Origin: JAIBBG01 sp046304755
GTDB taxonomy: Bacteria > Bacteroidota > Bacteroidia > Flavobacteriales_D > Sanyastnellaceae
NCBI GenBank assembly: GCA_046304755.1
Contig: JBKCDO010000121.1
Coordinates: 1 to 18,535 of the forward strand
Length of the DNA: 18,535 bases
Reading direction: 5' to 3'
The notes beneath the pieces are model-generated. The model did no database searches. It was not told the origin of the DNA and saw nothing but the letters and a program-made list of their open reading frames with translations. The translations under genes and the position numbers were made by a program. Below are positions 1-7,723 of this stretch, one piece after another (the stretch's first letter is position 1; the number at the start of each line of letters is the position of its first letter).

Positions 1-13
1 GTAACGAAGTGCA

Positions 14-775
14 ATGAACATCTGCATAATACAAGCCCGAATGGGTTCAACCCGTTTGCCGGGTAAGGTGCTCATGCAGGTCGCCGGTAAGCCCATCCTA
101 GAGCAACTACTCGACCGTCTGAAGCCCTCCAAAAAAATCAACACCATTATCGTGGCTACGACGATTAACGCGGAAGATAACGCCATCGAAGACTTTTGTA
201 AGCATTACGGTGTTGCCTGCAGCAGAGGAAGTGACTGGGATGTATTGGATCGTTTCCTCAACGCAGCCCATCAATGCGACGCTAAAAGCGGCGATACCAT
301 TGTGCGCATCTGTTGCGATAACCCTATGCAATCATGGAAGGTGGTCGACTTTGTCATCGATCAGTTCGAACGCTACAAGGTTGACTATTTCTCCAACAGC
401 AATCAGGAGCCGAATTACCTCGAAGACGGGTTCGACGCTGAAGTAACATCCTACGACGCTTTGCGTTTTGCTGCTGAAAATGCTACGCTATTGAGTGAGC
501 GCGAGCATGTCATGCCGTTCATCAAGAACAGCGGAAATTTTAAACTCGGCTGGCGCAAGGCTCATGCAGATTATCAGTTTAAATTATCGGTTGATACGCA
601 AGATGATCTGAACATGGCGCAACGCATTTTCGAAGAGTTAAAAGACTCCCCTGATTTCGCCATCGAGGAAGTCGTTGACTTACTCCGCAGCAAACCGGAA
701 ATACTCGCCATTAACAGCAACAGCGAAATCAACGCCGGCTATAAAAAATCCCTCGAACAAGACCGTAAAGTCTAA
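14..775 (+). CDS. SpsF-like cytidylyltransferase / NTP_transf_3 family protein
   Basis: A 253-residue cytosolic protein that probably activates a sugar by transferring a nucleotide, feeding surface polysaccharide or glycan synthesis. The N-terminus carries the nucleotide-binding signature of the CMP-Kdo/CMP-sialate synthetase superfamily (IIQARMGSTRLPGKVL, residues about 5-20), followed by a Rossmann-like region. RICCDNP near residue 98 sits where the family has its metal-binding R-x-x-x-D-x-P stretch. The length is normal for SpsF (about 240). The ATG lies 13 bases from the window edge; a TAA at 2-4 could end an upstream gene, but this cannot be decided here. The class III aminotransferase starts 11 bp downstream on the same strand, so the two are probably co-transcribed. 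SpsF-like proteins commonly sit in nonulosonic-acid or spore-coat/flagellar glycan clusters (family knowledge). The exact sugar and nucleotide cannot be read from the sequence. Confidence 0.85.
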   Translation: MNICIIQARMGSTRLPGKVLMQVAGKPILEQLLDRLKPSKKINTIIVATTINAEDNAIEDFCKHYGVACSRGSDWDVLDRFLNAAHQCDAKSGDTIVRICCDNPMQSWKVVDFVIDQFERYKVDYFSNSNQEPNYLEDGFDAEVTSYDALRFAAENATLLSEREHVMPFIKNSGNFKLGWRKAHADYQFKLSVDTQDDLNMAQRIFEELKDSPDFAIEEVVDLLRSKPEILAINSNSEINAGYKKSLEQDRKV

Positions 776-786
776 CTCCTACTGCC

Positions 787-2130
787 ATGCCTACCACGCA
801 ATCTCTCCAACACATAACACGGTTTACGGAAAGCGACAAGTACCGCAATAAAATTCACGACCTCATTCCCGGTGGTGCGCACACCTACTCAAAAGGTGAT
901 GATCAGTTTCCTATTTTGTCGCCTGCTGCTATTACCTATGGTAAAGGCTGCCGCGTGTGGGATCCCGATGGCAATGAGTACATCGAATGCCTGGGTGGTT
1001 TGGCTTCTATCAGCCTGGGACATGCCTATGAGCCGGTGGTGGAGCGCGTGACACAGGAATTGCAGAAGGGAAATAACTTCAGTCGTCCATCTGTTATTGA
1101 AGCCGAAGTGGCTGAACGTTTCCTGGCTAATGTGAAAGGCCATGATATGATCAAGTTCGCCAAGAACGGCTCTGTGGTTACCACCGCAGCAGTAAAGCTT
1201 GCACGCGCATATACGGGAAGAAAACTCGTTGCGCGACCAATTGACCATCCCTTCTATTCTTACGATGATTGGTTTATTGGAAGTACCGATGTTAAAAGTG
1301 GTATTCCGCAAGATATATCAGCGTTGACGGTGGTCTACCGTTCAGATGACATGCAATCGCTCATCGATTTATTTACACAGTATCCTGACGACATCGCCTG
1401 CGTTATTTCAGAGCCGGAAAAATTCAATGTATTACCGGATAATTACCTGAAGGATGCCATCGATCTTGCTCACAAGCACGGCGCGCTTTGGATCATGGAC
1501 GAAATGATTACCGGCTACAAAACAGCCTACCCGGGATCCATGAAAAAATATGACGTCGTACCCGATATGACCACCTGGGGAAAAGGGATTGCCAATGGTT
1601 TTTCCTTCTGTTGTTTGACCGGAAAAAAAGAAGTGCTTGAGTTAGGTGGCATTCGAAACACCGGTGCTGAAAAACTGTTTCTAGTGAGCACTACTCATGG
1701 CGGTGAAACCTGCAGTATCGCTGCAGCCATCGCCACAATGGATGTTTTCGAAAGAGAAGATGTTATCGTACACAATCAGCGCATGGGGCAACGATTTATC
1801 GATGGCAGCAAAGCCATAATTGCCAATCATGGTCTGAGCAATAACATCCGCAACATGCAATTCAACTGGCATGCTTCGCTGGGGTATTTTGATAACGAAG
1901 GTCAAAATTCGTTCGGATTACGCACGCTCTTTCATCAGGAAATGATCAAACGCGGCGTGCTCTTTCAGGGCATATTCTGTCCACATTATTCTCACCGGGA
2001 AGAAGATGTCGATTACGTATTACAGGCCATCGACGAGTCGTGTATCCTTTTCAAAAAAGGATTAGCGGATGGATTTGAAAAGTATCTCATTGGAGAACCT
2101 ATCAAACCGGTATTCCGCAAATTCATTTGA
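787..2130 (+). CDS. Class III PLP aminotransferase (glutamate-1-semialdehyde aminomutase-like)
   Basis: A 447-residue PLP-dependent enzyme of the glutamate-1-semialdehyde 2,1-aminomutase-like aminotransferase group, expected to aminate a keto group of a sugar or small molecule. The PLP lysine is K266 in TTWGKGIANGF, and the pyridine-nitrogen aspartate is D238 in IMDEMITG. The N-terminal IPGGAHTYSKGDDQFP stretch is typical of this group in sugar clusters rather than of tetrapyrrole HemL. The phosphate-binding loop reads KNGSVVTTAAVKLAR (about 126-140), where relatives usually have a small or acidic residue pair followed by AT; the VV is unusual. Length matches the family. It lies 11 bp after the SpsF-like gene and before the SDR gene, suggesting one pathway. 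It is unlikely to be the haem-pathway HemL, because of the context and the divergent loop. Confidence 0.85.
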   Translation: MPTTQSLQHITRFTESDKYRNKIHDLIPGGAHTYSKGDDQFPILSPAAITYGKGCRVWDPDGNEYIECLGGLASISLGHAYEPVVERVTQELQKGNNFSRPSVIEAEVAERFLANVKGHDMIKFAKNGSVVTTAAVKLARAYTGRKLVARPIDHPFYSYDDWFIGSTDVKSGIPQDISALTVVYRSDDMQSLIDLFTQYPDDIACVISEPEKFNVLPDNYLKDAIDLAHKHGALWIMDEMITGYKTAYPGSMKKYDVVPDMTTWGKGIANGFSFCCLTGKKEVLELGGIRNTGAEKLFLVSTTHGGETCSIAAAIATMDVFEREDVIVHNQRMGQRFIDGSKAIIANHGLSNNIRNMQFNWHASLGYFDNEGQNSFGLRTLFHQEMIKRGVLFQGIFCPHYSHREEDVDYVLQAIDESCILFKKGLADGFEKYLIGEPIKPVFRKFI

Positions 2131-2146
2131 TTGCAACCAAACCTGA

Positions 2147-2326
2147 TTATTCAGAATTACCCATTTTATCGCTGACTATTCTTACTAACTCTGCCCTATA
2201 AGCCGCAGTCTGATACTTTTTCTCATAGCTGTGCTGCCGTTGAATAAAACAATCCCCGATTTCATTCTCCTCTATATCTTCGTCAATCTTTTTGCGATAG
2301 GTTTCGCTTTCGTCTTTGAACGTCCA
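2147..2326 (-). pseudogene. Possible 3' remnant of an unidentified gene
   Basis: In the 218-bp gap between the aminotransferase and SDR genes, one minus-strand frame stays open for 59 codons and ends in TAA at 2147-2149. An in-frame TGA at 2327-2329 bounds it upstream, and it has no usable start before a methionine near its end. The conceptual peptide begins WTFKDESETY and ends VRIVSDKMGNSE. It is rich in Glu, Lys, Asp and Tyr with few rare residues, which looks like a soluble protein C-terminus. It stops being open about 20 bp from the SDR start, as expected if the 5' part was lost when this end of the locus was assembled. An open run of this length can also arise by chance: I estimate roughly 6% per frame. 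I recognise no family. Confidence 0.3.
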
Positions 2327-2348
2327 TCAGCAACAAGGAAAAAACGTT

Positions 2349-3164
2349 ATGAAAACTACCGATCCCTCCGGAATTGATTTCCGCAAAAAATTTGAACTCA
2401 CCGACAAAGTCATTGTCATAAGTGGCTCGTGCGGCCTGATTGGTCGAGCCTTCTGCGAAGCTGCTGCACAATTCGGTGCGCATGTCGTGTGTGCAGATAT
2501 TCCTGCAGCAAACCCCGAAGCCATGGCAGCAACCTTGAGTGAAAAACACGGAAGAACCATGCTTGGATTCGCCCTCAATGTTGCGGTGAAATCGGAAGTA
2601 GAAGCACTGAAAGCAAAAGTGATTGAAACCTTCGGACGCATCGATGGATTGGTGTGCGGACATCAGAATAAGTCGCATCTCAAGTTTGAACCCTTCGAGC
2701 AAGTGAGCGAGGAAAATTGGGATACCGTTGTTGAAATCAACTTGCGTGGCACCTTTTTGCTGTGTCAGGTGATTGGCTCTTATATGGCTGAGAACGGCAA
2801 AGGAAGCATCGTAAATATCCCGAGCACTTACAGTGTAGTTGCACCAAACCAAAATCTGTATAAAGGAACCTCGTTGGGTTGTCCTGCAGCATATAGTGCG
2901 AGCAAGGGCGCCATTGACGCATTATCGCGTTATCTGGCCAGCTACTGGGCTTCTCGTAACGTCCGTGTCAATATGATTACACCGCACGGGGTATGGAATA
3001 ATCACGAAGAACAATTCGAGAAAAACTTTGCGCAATTCTCTCCGTTGCAACGGTTGAGTTTTAACCATGAAGTTGCTCCTGCGTTAATCTACTTGCTCAG
3101 TGATGCCAGCAGTTATGTCACCGGTGACAATATGCTTGTAGAAGGCGGCTGGACTGTTTGGTGA
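2349..3164 (+). CDS. SDR family oxidoreductase, PtmA-like
   Basis: A 271-residue cytosolic NAD(P)-dependent short-chain dehydrogenase, probably acting on a sugar intermediate with the two upstream enzymes. The cofactor loop is SGSCGLIG (25-32), and D50 at the end of the second strand favours NAD(H). The catalytic tetrad is N131, S159, Y182 and K186 (AYSASKG). Between S159 and Y182 lies an extended loop (VVAPNQNLYKGTSLGCPA) that I associate with PtmA-type SDRs of nonulosonic-acid clusters. The NNAG motif is replaced by CGHQ at 103-106, which is atypical. The ATG at 2349 is chosen over an in-frame TTG at 2316 because it directly precedes the conserved N-terminus and follows AAGGAAAA. The 218-bp gap upstream suggests its own promoter or internal processing; I see no convincing -7 box. 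Its stop is 6 bp from the convergent T9SS gene. Confidence 0.85.
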   Translation: MKTTDPSGIDFRKKFELTDKVIVISGSCGLIGRAFCEAAAQFGAHVVCADIPAANPEAMAATLSEKHGRTMLGFALNVAVKSEVEALKAKVIETFGRIDGLVCGHQNKSHLKFEPFEQVSEENWDTVVEINLRGTFLLCQVIGSYMAENGKGSIVNIPSTYSVVAPNQNLYKGTSLGCPAAYSASKGAIDALSRYLASYWASRNVRVNMITPHGVWNNHEEQFEKNFAQFSPLQRLSFNHEVAPALIYLLSDASSYVTGDNMLVEGGWTVW

Positions 3165-3170
3165 GAGCGA

Positions 3171-5294
3171 TTAGTCGTAATTCAAGACGATGACATAACC
3201 GAACTTATCGGTGATTCTTCCGCGACCATCTTCAACGCTGAGGTAATAATTGTATACGCCCTCTTGGACATACATATCGCCCATGGTACCGTCCCAAGCC
3301 TCGTCAATATTATTGGTTTGAAAGATTAAATCACCCCAGCGACTGAACACAATCAGTCGGTAATTGGCAACATCCGCAAAGGAAATTACGGGATAAAAAA
3401 CGGGGTTGTAACCACCAAGAACAATCGTATTGGGTACCCAGATAATGGGCTCTAACGTCAGGTTAACCTCATTGGATTTCGAAGTGAACGCCGAGCGATT
3501 CCCGACAACCCGTTCCACTGCCTCGATGCAGTAATAGAAATCACCGGACTCATCAATAAACTCCGACACATCATCTTCAAAGAACAAACTGCTTCCCGCG
3601 CTGAATTCATCGATCAACACAGGGCTTCCCTCCCCGATTCTTCGGTAGATATTGTAATGATCAACGCCATGCTCCCATTCTTCATAAGCGCTCCATGAAA
3701 GCGTGTTCACCAATCGATCCTGATCGGATGTTGCCCGCAAAAGAATCGTTTTGCCGATGTTCGTTGTATCCACCGTGCGACCGCAGGTATTGGTCACCAC
3801 CACACGGTACTGATAACTGAACACATCAGTGGCGCGCTCGGTATCGAAAAATGGAATTTGTAACGCTGCATTGGTATCCTTTACGATGACCTCTTCCCAA
3901 CTATCGGTGGAAACACTGAAGCGTTGGAGTTCATAGCGAAACATATCCGCCGTTGGGGTTAAGCCTACGGTAATCGAAGTCACTTCCGGACTCACCACAG
4001 AAGCCGACTCTATCGCGAGGTAAGCCGGAGGCTCGTAGGCACTAATCTGCACGGGCTGAATATTCGATTTCGAGCGAAAACCGTTCAGTGTATCCCACGA
4101 TTCTATCTGATAAAAATTCCAGCGTCCGTATTGAAAGTTCTCATCGAAATAAAACAAGGAAGTCACCGTATCAATAGGACTAAAGTCCACCGCGGAATAG
4201 TCGCTTCCTACTGAAAAAGCATGATGGATGATGTAGTGTGTAGGGGTGAAATACGGACTGAGGAAGGGCGACCATTCCAACGCAATTTCATCGTCGCAGT
4301 CGGCGTAGATGATTTCTTCAAGGTACATTGAAGTGACACATATGGCTGTGTCAGCATTACCACAGCCATCCAGAGCCATCACGGAATACATGTATGGTTC
4401 ATTCATAGGAAGCGTTGGTGCCAAGTCAACGTAACTCAATGTGTTCGGGTCGTTAACTTGATCGATAATTGTTGTGATATAAGGTTCGGTTGGCCCTATG
4501 CATTCCGTTATCACATAGCCTGAAGATTCAGGGTCCAAACTTGGCAGCCAAGCAAGCTCGACATCATCATTTGCATTGATTGAAATTGATGTCAGTATTC
4601 CTGAAAATGGATAGGAACCATCCTCGAAGATATCTGAGGCCTCATTACTGATGAATTCGCACCCCCATGGGCTAACCATGCGCACATAGAAATTCATCAT
4701 TAAAGGGTCGCAGTTATAGATGTAATGGAGATATTCAGTCAAATCAGAAGGCAGAACAGTAATCAAGCTCCATGTGCCGGTTGCGTCTTGAATATAAACT
4801 TCGAATGTCCATCCAAGCCATAACCAGGCATCATCAGCGGGTAAGTTCCATTCCAAGAGAGGTAATCCATCACAATTACCGCAGCTGAAAGAAGCATTAC
4901 TCACCTCAAGATGGATTGTTCGAAGCGTGTCCGACGAATAGGCCACTGTGCCTCCGGCGCCATCATCAAACCACGCCAATACGGCGTAATAATAACTGTT
5001 GTCGAGTGGTAAATTGGTGATGTGGGTATAGCTGCTTTGGGAAACAGGCGTCAGACTGTTAGCCACCGAATTAAATGTCAACAAAGGAGAAATGCTGTAC
5101 ACCACCTCATAATGATCGAACTGACCTGTGGGATCATTCGATGGTGTCCATTGAAGCGTCACATCACCATTGGTCGCCACTTGAATGCAATCCAGTTGAG
5201 GCTCCAATTGAGCCGACATCACCGATGTGCACACAAGCGAAATCAGTAGAAAGCAGTACTTAATAATCTTCAGATTCAACATAAGTTTGGTCAT
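3171..5294 (-). CDS. T9SS type B (gliding-motility CHU_C tail) secreted protein with Fn3-like modules
   Basis: A 707-residue exported protein. Residues 1 to about 28 form a Sec signal peptide ending VMSAQ; an alternative ATG at 5282 gives a shorter, equally good signal. About six Fn3-like beta-sandwich modules follow, recognisable by repeated V-x-L-x-W-x-P-S-x-D-P openings (near residues 45 and 245) and Y-x-I/V-x-x strands; the fourth begins near DCDDEIALEWSPF. Residues 621-707 match the gliding-motility-associated C-terminal domain that targets proteins to the type IX secretion system: VFSRWGDLIF, then AWDGT, then GVYNYYLSV. Full family members usually open with NTFTPNGDG; here it is NTIVLGGYN, so the calcium-like loop is lost. 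It probably acts at the cell surface or is released, perhaps as an adhesin. The 185-bp upstream gap separates it from the nitronate monooxygenase gene, so it may be monocistronic. Confidence 0.85.
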   Translation of the reverse strand: MTKLMLNLKIIKYCFLLISLVCTSVMSAQLEPQLDCIQVATNGDVTLQWTPSNDPTGQFDHYEVVYSISPLLTFNSVANSLTPVSQSSYTHITNLPLDNSYYYAVLAWFDDGAGGTVAYSSDTLRTIHLEVSNASFSCGNCDGLPLLEWNLPADDAWLWLGWTFEVYIQDATGTWSLITVLPSDLTEYLHYIYNCDPLMMNFYVRMVSPWGCEFISNEASDIFEDGSYPFSGILTSISINANDDVELAWLPSLDPESSGYVITECIGPTEPYITTIIDQVNDPNTLSYVDLAPTLPMNEPYMYSVMALDGCGNADTAICVTSMYLEEIIYADCDDEIALEWSPFLSPYFTPTHYIIHHAFSVGSDYSAVDFSPIDTVTSLFYFDENFQYGRWNFYQIESWDTLNGFRSKSNIQPVQISAYEPPAYLAIESASVVSPEVTSITVGLTPTADMFRYELQRFSVSTDSWEEVIVKDTNAALQIPFFDTERATDVFSYQYRVVVTNTCGRTVDTTNIGKTILLRATSDQDRLVNTLSWSAYEEWEHGVDHYNIYRRIGEGSPVLIDEFSAGSSLFFEDDVSEFIDESGDFYYCIEAVERVVGNRSAFTSKSNEVNLTLEPIIWVPNTIVLGGYNPVFYPVISFADVANYRLIVFSRWGDLIFQTNNIDEAWDGTMGDMYVQEGVYNYYLSVEDGRGRITDKFGYVIVLNYD

Positions 5295-5479
5295 CAGGCA
5301 CCGCGCCTAACGAAAAAAGTGAACGCTTATTACACGACAAACAACCCTTAAAGGTTGCATCGCTGTCCATTTTTTACGTCAAGACAAACCTCATCGCAAA
5401 ACTTCGCTGAAAAAATGACTTTGGGTTATGCTGCCCAGGGAGTTCTCAACAACACGCCTTGAATCCGAAACTCGCTGCT

Positions 5480-6424
5480 TTAGGCAAGCTCTTGCAAGCG
5501 ATTGATGGTCGCTTGGCAATCATGCATCATCCTATCGACAATCGATGCGGCAGGTAATATTTCTCTGAGATGTGCTGCGGCCTGACCGATTTCCAGCTCG
5601 CCATCGGTGAGGTCGCCTTCAAACATTCCCCGTTTTGCCCGCCCGCGACCGAGAAGCTCTTTCAACTCTTCCGCTGAAGCCCCGTGCTCATAGGCCGATT
5701 GTACAGATGCAAAAAACGGATTTTTGATCAGCCGCACAGGGGTAAGCTCCTTTAAGGTCAACTGGGTACCACCCTCCGGTGTTTGAATAACGGTTTGCTT
5801 AAACGCCGGGTGAGCCGAATCCTCCGTCGAGGCCACAAAACGACTACCCACCTGAACACCCGAAGCACCCAAGGCCAGCACAGCCGCCATGGTACGTCCA
5901 TCGAAAATGCCTCCCGCTGCTATCACGGGAATATTCACTGCATCCACCACACCCGGAATGAGGCAAAGCGTGGTGGTTTCTTCACGACCATTATGCCCCC
6001 CGGCTTCAAAACCCTCGGCTACGACCGCATCGCAGCCGGCTTCCTGGGCCTTCAGGGCAAACTTGGCACTGCTCACTACATGCACAACCTGAATACCATG
6101 TTCCTTAAAAACCGACGTGTAGGTTTTTGGATTACCGGCCGACGAAAACACAATCTTAACGCCTTCCTCTAGAATGATCGAAATGTGATCCGCGATCTGC
6201 GGATAAAGCAAAGGCAAATTCACTCCAAATGGCTTATCCGTAGCCGCCTTGGTCTTTCGAATCTGTTCGCGCAAGACATCGGGATACATGGAGCCGGAAC
6301 CCAATAATCCCAATCCTCCGGCATTGCTCACCGCCGAGGCCAATTCCCAACCCGAGCACCAAATCATGCCGGCCTGCACAATCGGGTGGGTAATCCCAAA
6401 AAGTTCTGTGATTCGTGTTTTCAT
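5480..6424 (-). CDS. Nitronate monooxygenase / 2-nitropropane dioxygenase family flavoprotein
   Basis: A 314-residue cytosolic FMN enzyme with a TIM-barrel fold. The hallmarks are an N-terminal ITHPIVQAGM cofactor strand (11-20), NAGGLGLLGSGS (34-45), AEGFEAGGHNG (136-146) with the likely catalytic base H144, AAGGIFDGR (169-177) and GVQVGSRF (189-196) for phosphate binding. Family members oxidise nitronates such as propionate 3-nitronate with oxygen. The sister group FabK is an enoyl-ACP reductase; the GGHNGREETTT segment and the lack of a fatty-acid gene neighbour favour the monooxygenase-type group, but the reaction is not settled. ATG at 6424 is preferred over the in-frame TTG at 6433, which falls within a -7-like box. 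It is divergent from the porG-like gene across 145 bp. Confidence 0.85.
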   Translation of the reverse strand: MKTRITELFGITHPIVQAGMIWCSGWELASAVSNAGGLGLLGSGSMYPDVLREQIRKTKAATDKPFGVNLPLLYPQIADHISIILEEGVKIVFSSAGNPKTYTSVFKEHGIQVVHVVSSAKFALKAQEAGCDAVVAEGFEAGGHNGREETTTLCLIPGVVDAVNIPVIAAGGIFDGRTMAAVLALGASGVQVGSRFVASTEDSAHPAFKQTVIQTPEGGTQLTLKELTPVRLIKNPFFASVQSAYEHGASAEELKELLGRGRAKRGMFEGDLTDGELEIGQAAAHLREILPAASIVDRMMHDCQATINRLQELA

Positions 6425-6430
6425 CGGTTT

Positions 6431-6438
6431 CAAAAATA
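6431..6438 (-). promoter_or_regulatory. Candidate Bacteroidota -7 box for the nitronate monooxygenase gene
   Basis: Read on the minus strand this is TATTTTTG, a perfect match to the Bacteroidota TAnnTTTG -7 element. It ends only 6 bp before the ATG at 6424, so transcription from it would give an almost leaderless mRNA. I see no TTG/TTTG at the expected -33 distance, so support is weak. Confidence 0.3.
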
Positions 6439-6476
6439 AGATAAGGCTAAGACCCTGACGAAAACCTCACCGGATG

Positions 6477-6510
6477 TTTGACGAACTGAATTCATGGAAA
6501 AATAATTTTC
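6477..6510 (+). promoter_or_regulatory. Candidate promoter of the porG-like gene
   Basis: A TTTG at 6477-6480 is followed after 22 bp by TAATTTTC (6503-6510), one mismatch from the Bacteroidota -7 consensus TAnnTTTG. The region between is AT-rich. It would start transcription near 6517 and leave a leader of about 50 bases before the ATG at 6570. Confidence 0.4.
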
Positions 6511-6569
6511 GATTTTCGGAATTTGATTTTACATTAGCGGCTTGGCAGCTAGAGTCTTAATTATCCAAC

Positions 6570-7661
6570 ATGAAGAAATATTTACTCATCCTTTTGCTCT
6601 TTGCTTCAGTTTCAGCATCGGCCCAGTACCAATGGGATTACGGTGTGCGATTGGGGGCTGCAAACTACCTGGGTGATATCGGTGGTAAAGAACAACAACG
6701 CAAGGACTACTTCTGGGACATGCACCTGGGTCAAACACGCTACGCTGTTGGCGTCTTTGGTCGATATAAATTCTCCAAGCGTTTTGCCGTTTCCGGAGCT
6801 GTGGATCACTTGCTCATTCAGGATGCAGACCAATACACAACCTACATCCCCCGTCGCACGCGCAACCTGAACTTCCGTAACCGCATGTTCGAATTGTCGG
6901 GCCGCGCAGAATTCACCCTTTGGTACGACAATGACGTTGGTAACCGCGGTTTTTACAATCCAGACTACAAACTCTACGCATTTGCCGGTCTTGCTGCATA
7001 CTACAGCAACCCACAAGCACGCTTGGTGTATGACCCTTCTGAAAGCGAACTGGCAGCCAGCCTTGGTGCCGACACGACTAGTCTTAAACCCGGTGATTTT
7101 GTGAATGACACTTGGTACAGTTTACGCCCTTACCGCACTGAAGGTGCTACCTACAGCAACTTCGGACTCGCTATCCCTATGGGAATCGGGATGTATTTCA
7201 CATTTAGTAAATCATGGCGCTTCGGTTGGGAAATCTGCTGGAGAAAAACATTCTCGGATTACCTCGATGATGTCTCTACCTATTACAACAAACCTTCACC
7301 GGATAACTCGGGCACTTATGATTTAGCGCTTGCATTGCAGTCGCAGACTTACCAAGCGCTGTTGGATGAGCAAAACGCCTTACTGCGCTTTGAAGAAGGT
7401 AATCCATTTTACGAGGATATTTTTCCCGTAATGTCGTTGAATGATTTCCGCTACCAACCCGGAAATGATTTAACAGAAGATGCCTTCCAATCAACCCGCG
7501 GCTTGCACGATCCTGCCAACCCCCTTGCACGTAAAGACAATTATGTGACTTCGCAGGTGGTCATCACGAAGTTGATTCGCGGTCGTTCGAAATTCTACAA
7601 GAGTAAGTATAGCTGGGTAAAAAACAGAGCTACCGTGCGTCGCTCACGTGCTAAGTTCTAA
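6570..7661 (+). CDS. DUF6089/PorG-like outer-membrane beta-barrel protein
   Basis: A 363-residue outer-membrane protein. A signal peptide (1 to about 19, ending ASASAQ) is followed by alternating beta-strands. The family landmarks are RLGAANYLGDIGG (about 27-39), a run of aromatic strands, and RRTRNLNFRNRMFELSGR (about 96-113), which I recognise from DUF6089 and from PorG, a barrel tied to the PorK-PorN ring of the type IX secretion system. It is longer than PorG (about 230 residues). The extra length includes a polar loop around residues 150-180, an acidic/polar loop around 250-310, and a strongly basic tail (12 Lys/Arg in the last 30 residues, ending RRSRAKF). The gene is monocistronic, with a likely promoter at 6477-6510 and a terminator at 7685-7713. 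With no porK/L/M/N neighbours, a direct T9SS role is only possible, not shown. Confidence 0.75.
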   Translation: MKKYLLILLLFASVSASAQYQWDYGVRLGAANYLGDIGGKEQQRKDYFWDMHLGQTRYAVGVFGRYKFSKRFAVSGAVDHLLIQDADQYTTYIPRRTRNLNFRNRMFELSGRAEFTLWYDNDVGNRGFYNPDYKLYAFAGLAAYYSNPQARLVYDPSESELAASLGADTTSLKPGDFVNDTWYSLRPYRTEGATYSNFGLAIPMGIGMYFTFSKSWRFGWEICWRKTFSDYLDDVSTYYNKPSPDNSGTYDLALALQSQTYQALLDEQNALLRFEEGNPFYEDIFPVMSLNDFRYQPGNDLTEDAFQSTRGLHDPANPLARKDNYVTSQVVITKLIRGRSKFYKSKYSWVKNRATVRRSRAKF

Positions 7662-7684
7662 TCCCGGGAAGAAGAAATAAAATC

Positions 7685-7713
7685 AAAGGGCATCGATAAG
7701 GTGCCCTTTTTTT
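7685..7713. terminator. Intrinsic terminator, probably bidirectional
   Basis: AAAGGGCA (7685-7692) pairs with TGCCCTTT (7702-7709) around a 9-base loop, and the plus strand continues as a T run to 7713. It lies 23 bp after the porG-like stop and 10 bp from the convergent glycosyltransferase stop. On the minus strand the same hairpin is followed by a T-rich stretch, so it can serve both genes. Confidence 0.85.
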
Positions 7714-7723
7714 ATGACTCGAT

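Noticed and set aside
889..1311. 140-codon minus-strand open frame inside the aminotransferase gene
   Set aside because: It is antisense to well-conserved catalytic-domain sequence and its product shows no domain pattern; it is a shadow of the real gene.
5342..5357. Imperfect inverted repeat CAACCCTTAAAGGTTG in the 185-bp gap upstream of the Fn3-like gene
   Set aside because: The arms are short, the loop is too small or the stem bulged, and there is no adjacent T run; I see nothing else in this gap.
5480..6424. Enoyl-ACP reductase FabK as the identity of the flavoenzyme
   Set aside because: The GGHNG region and surroundings fit the nitronate monooxygenase-type group better and there is no fatty-acid synthesis context; the reaction is left open.
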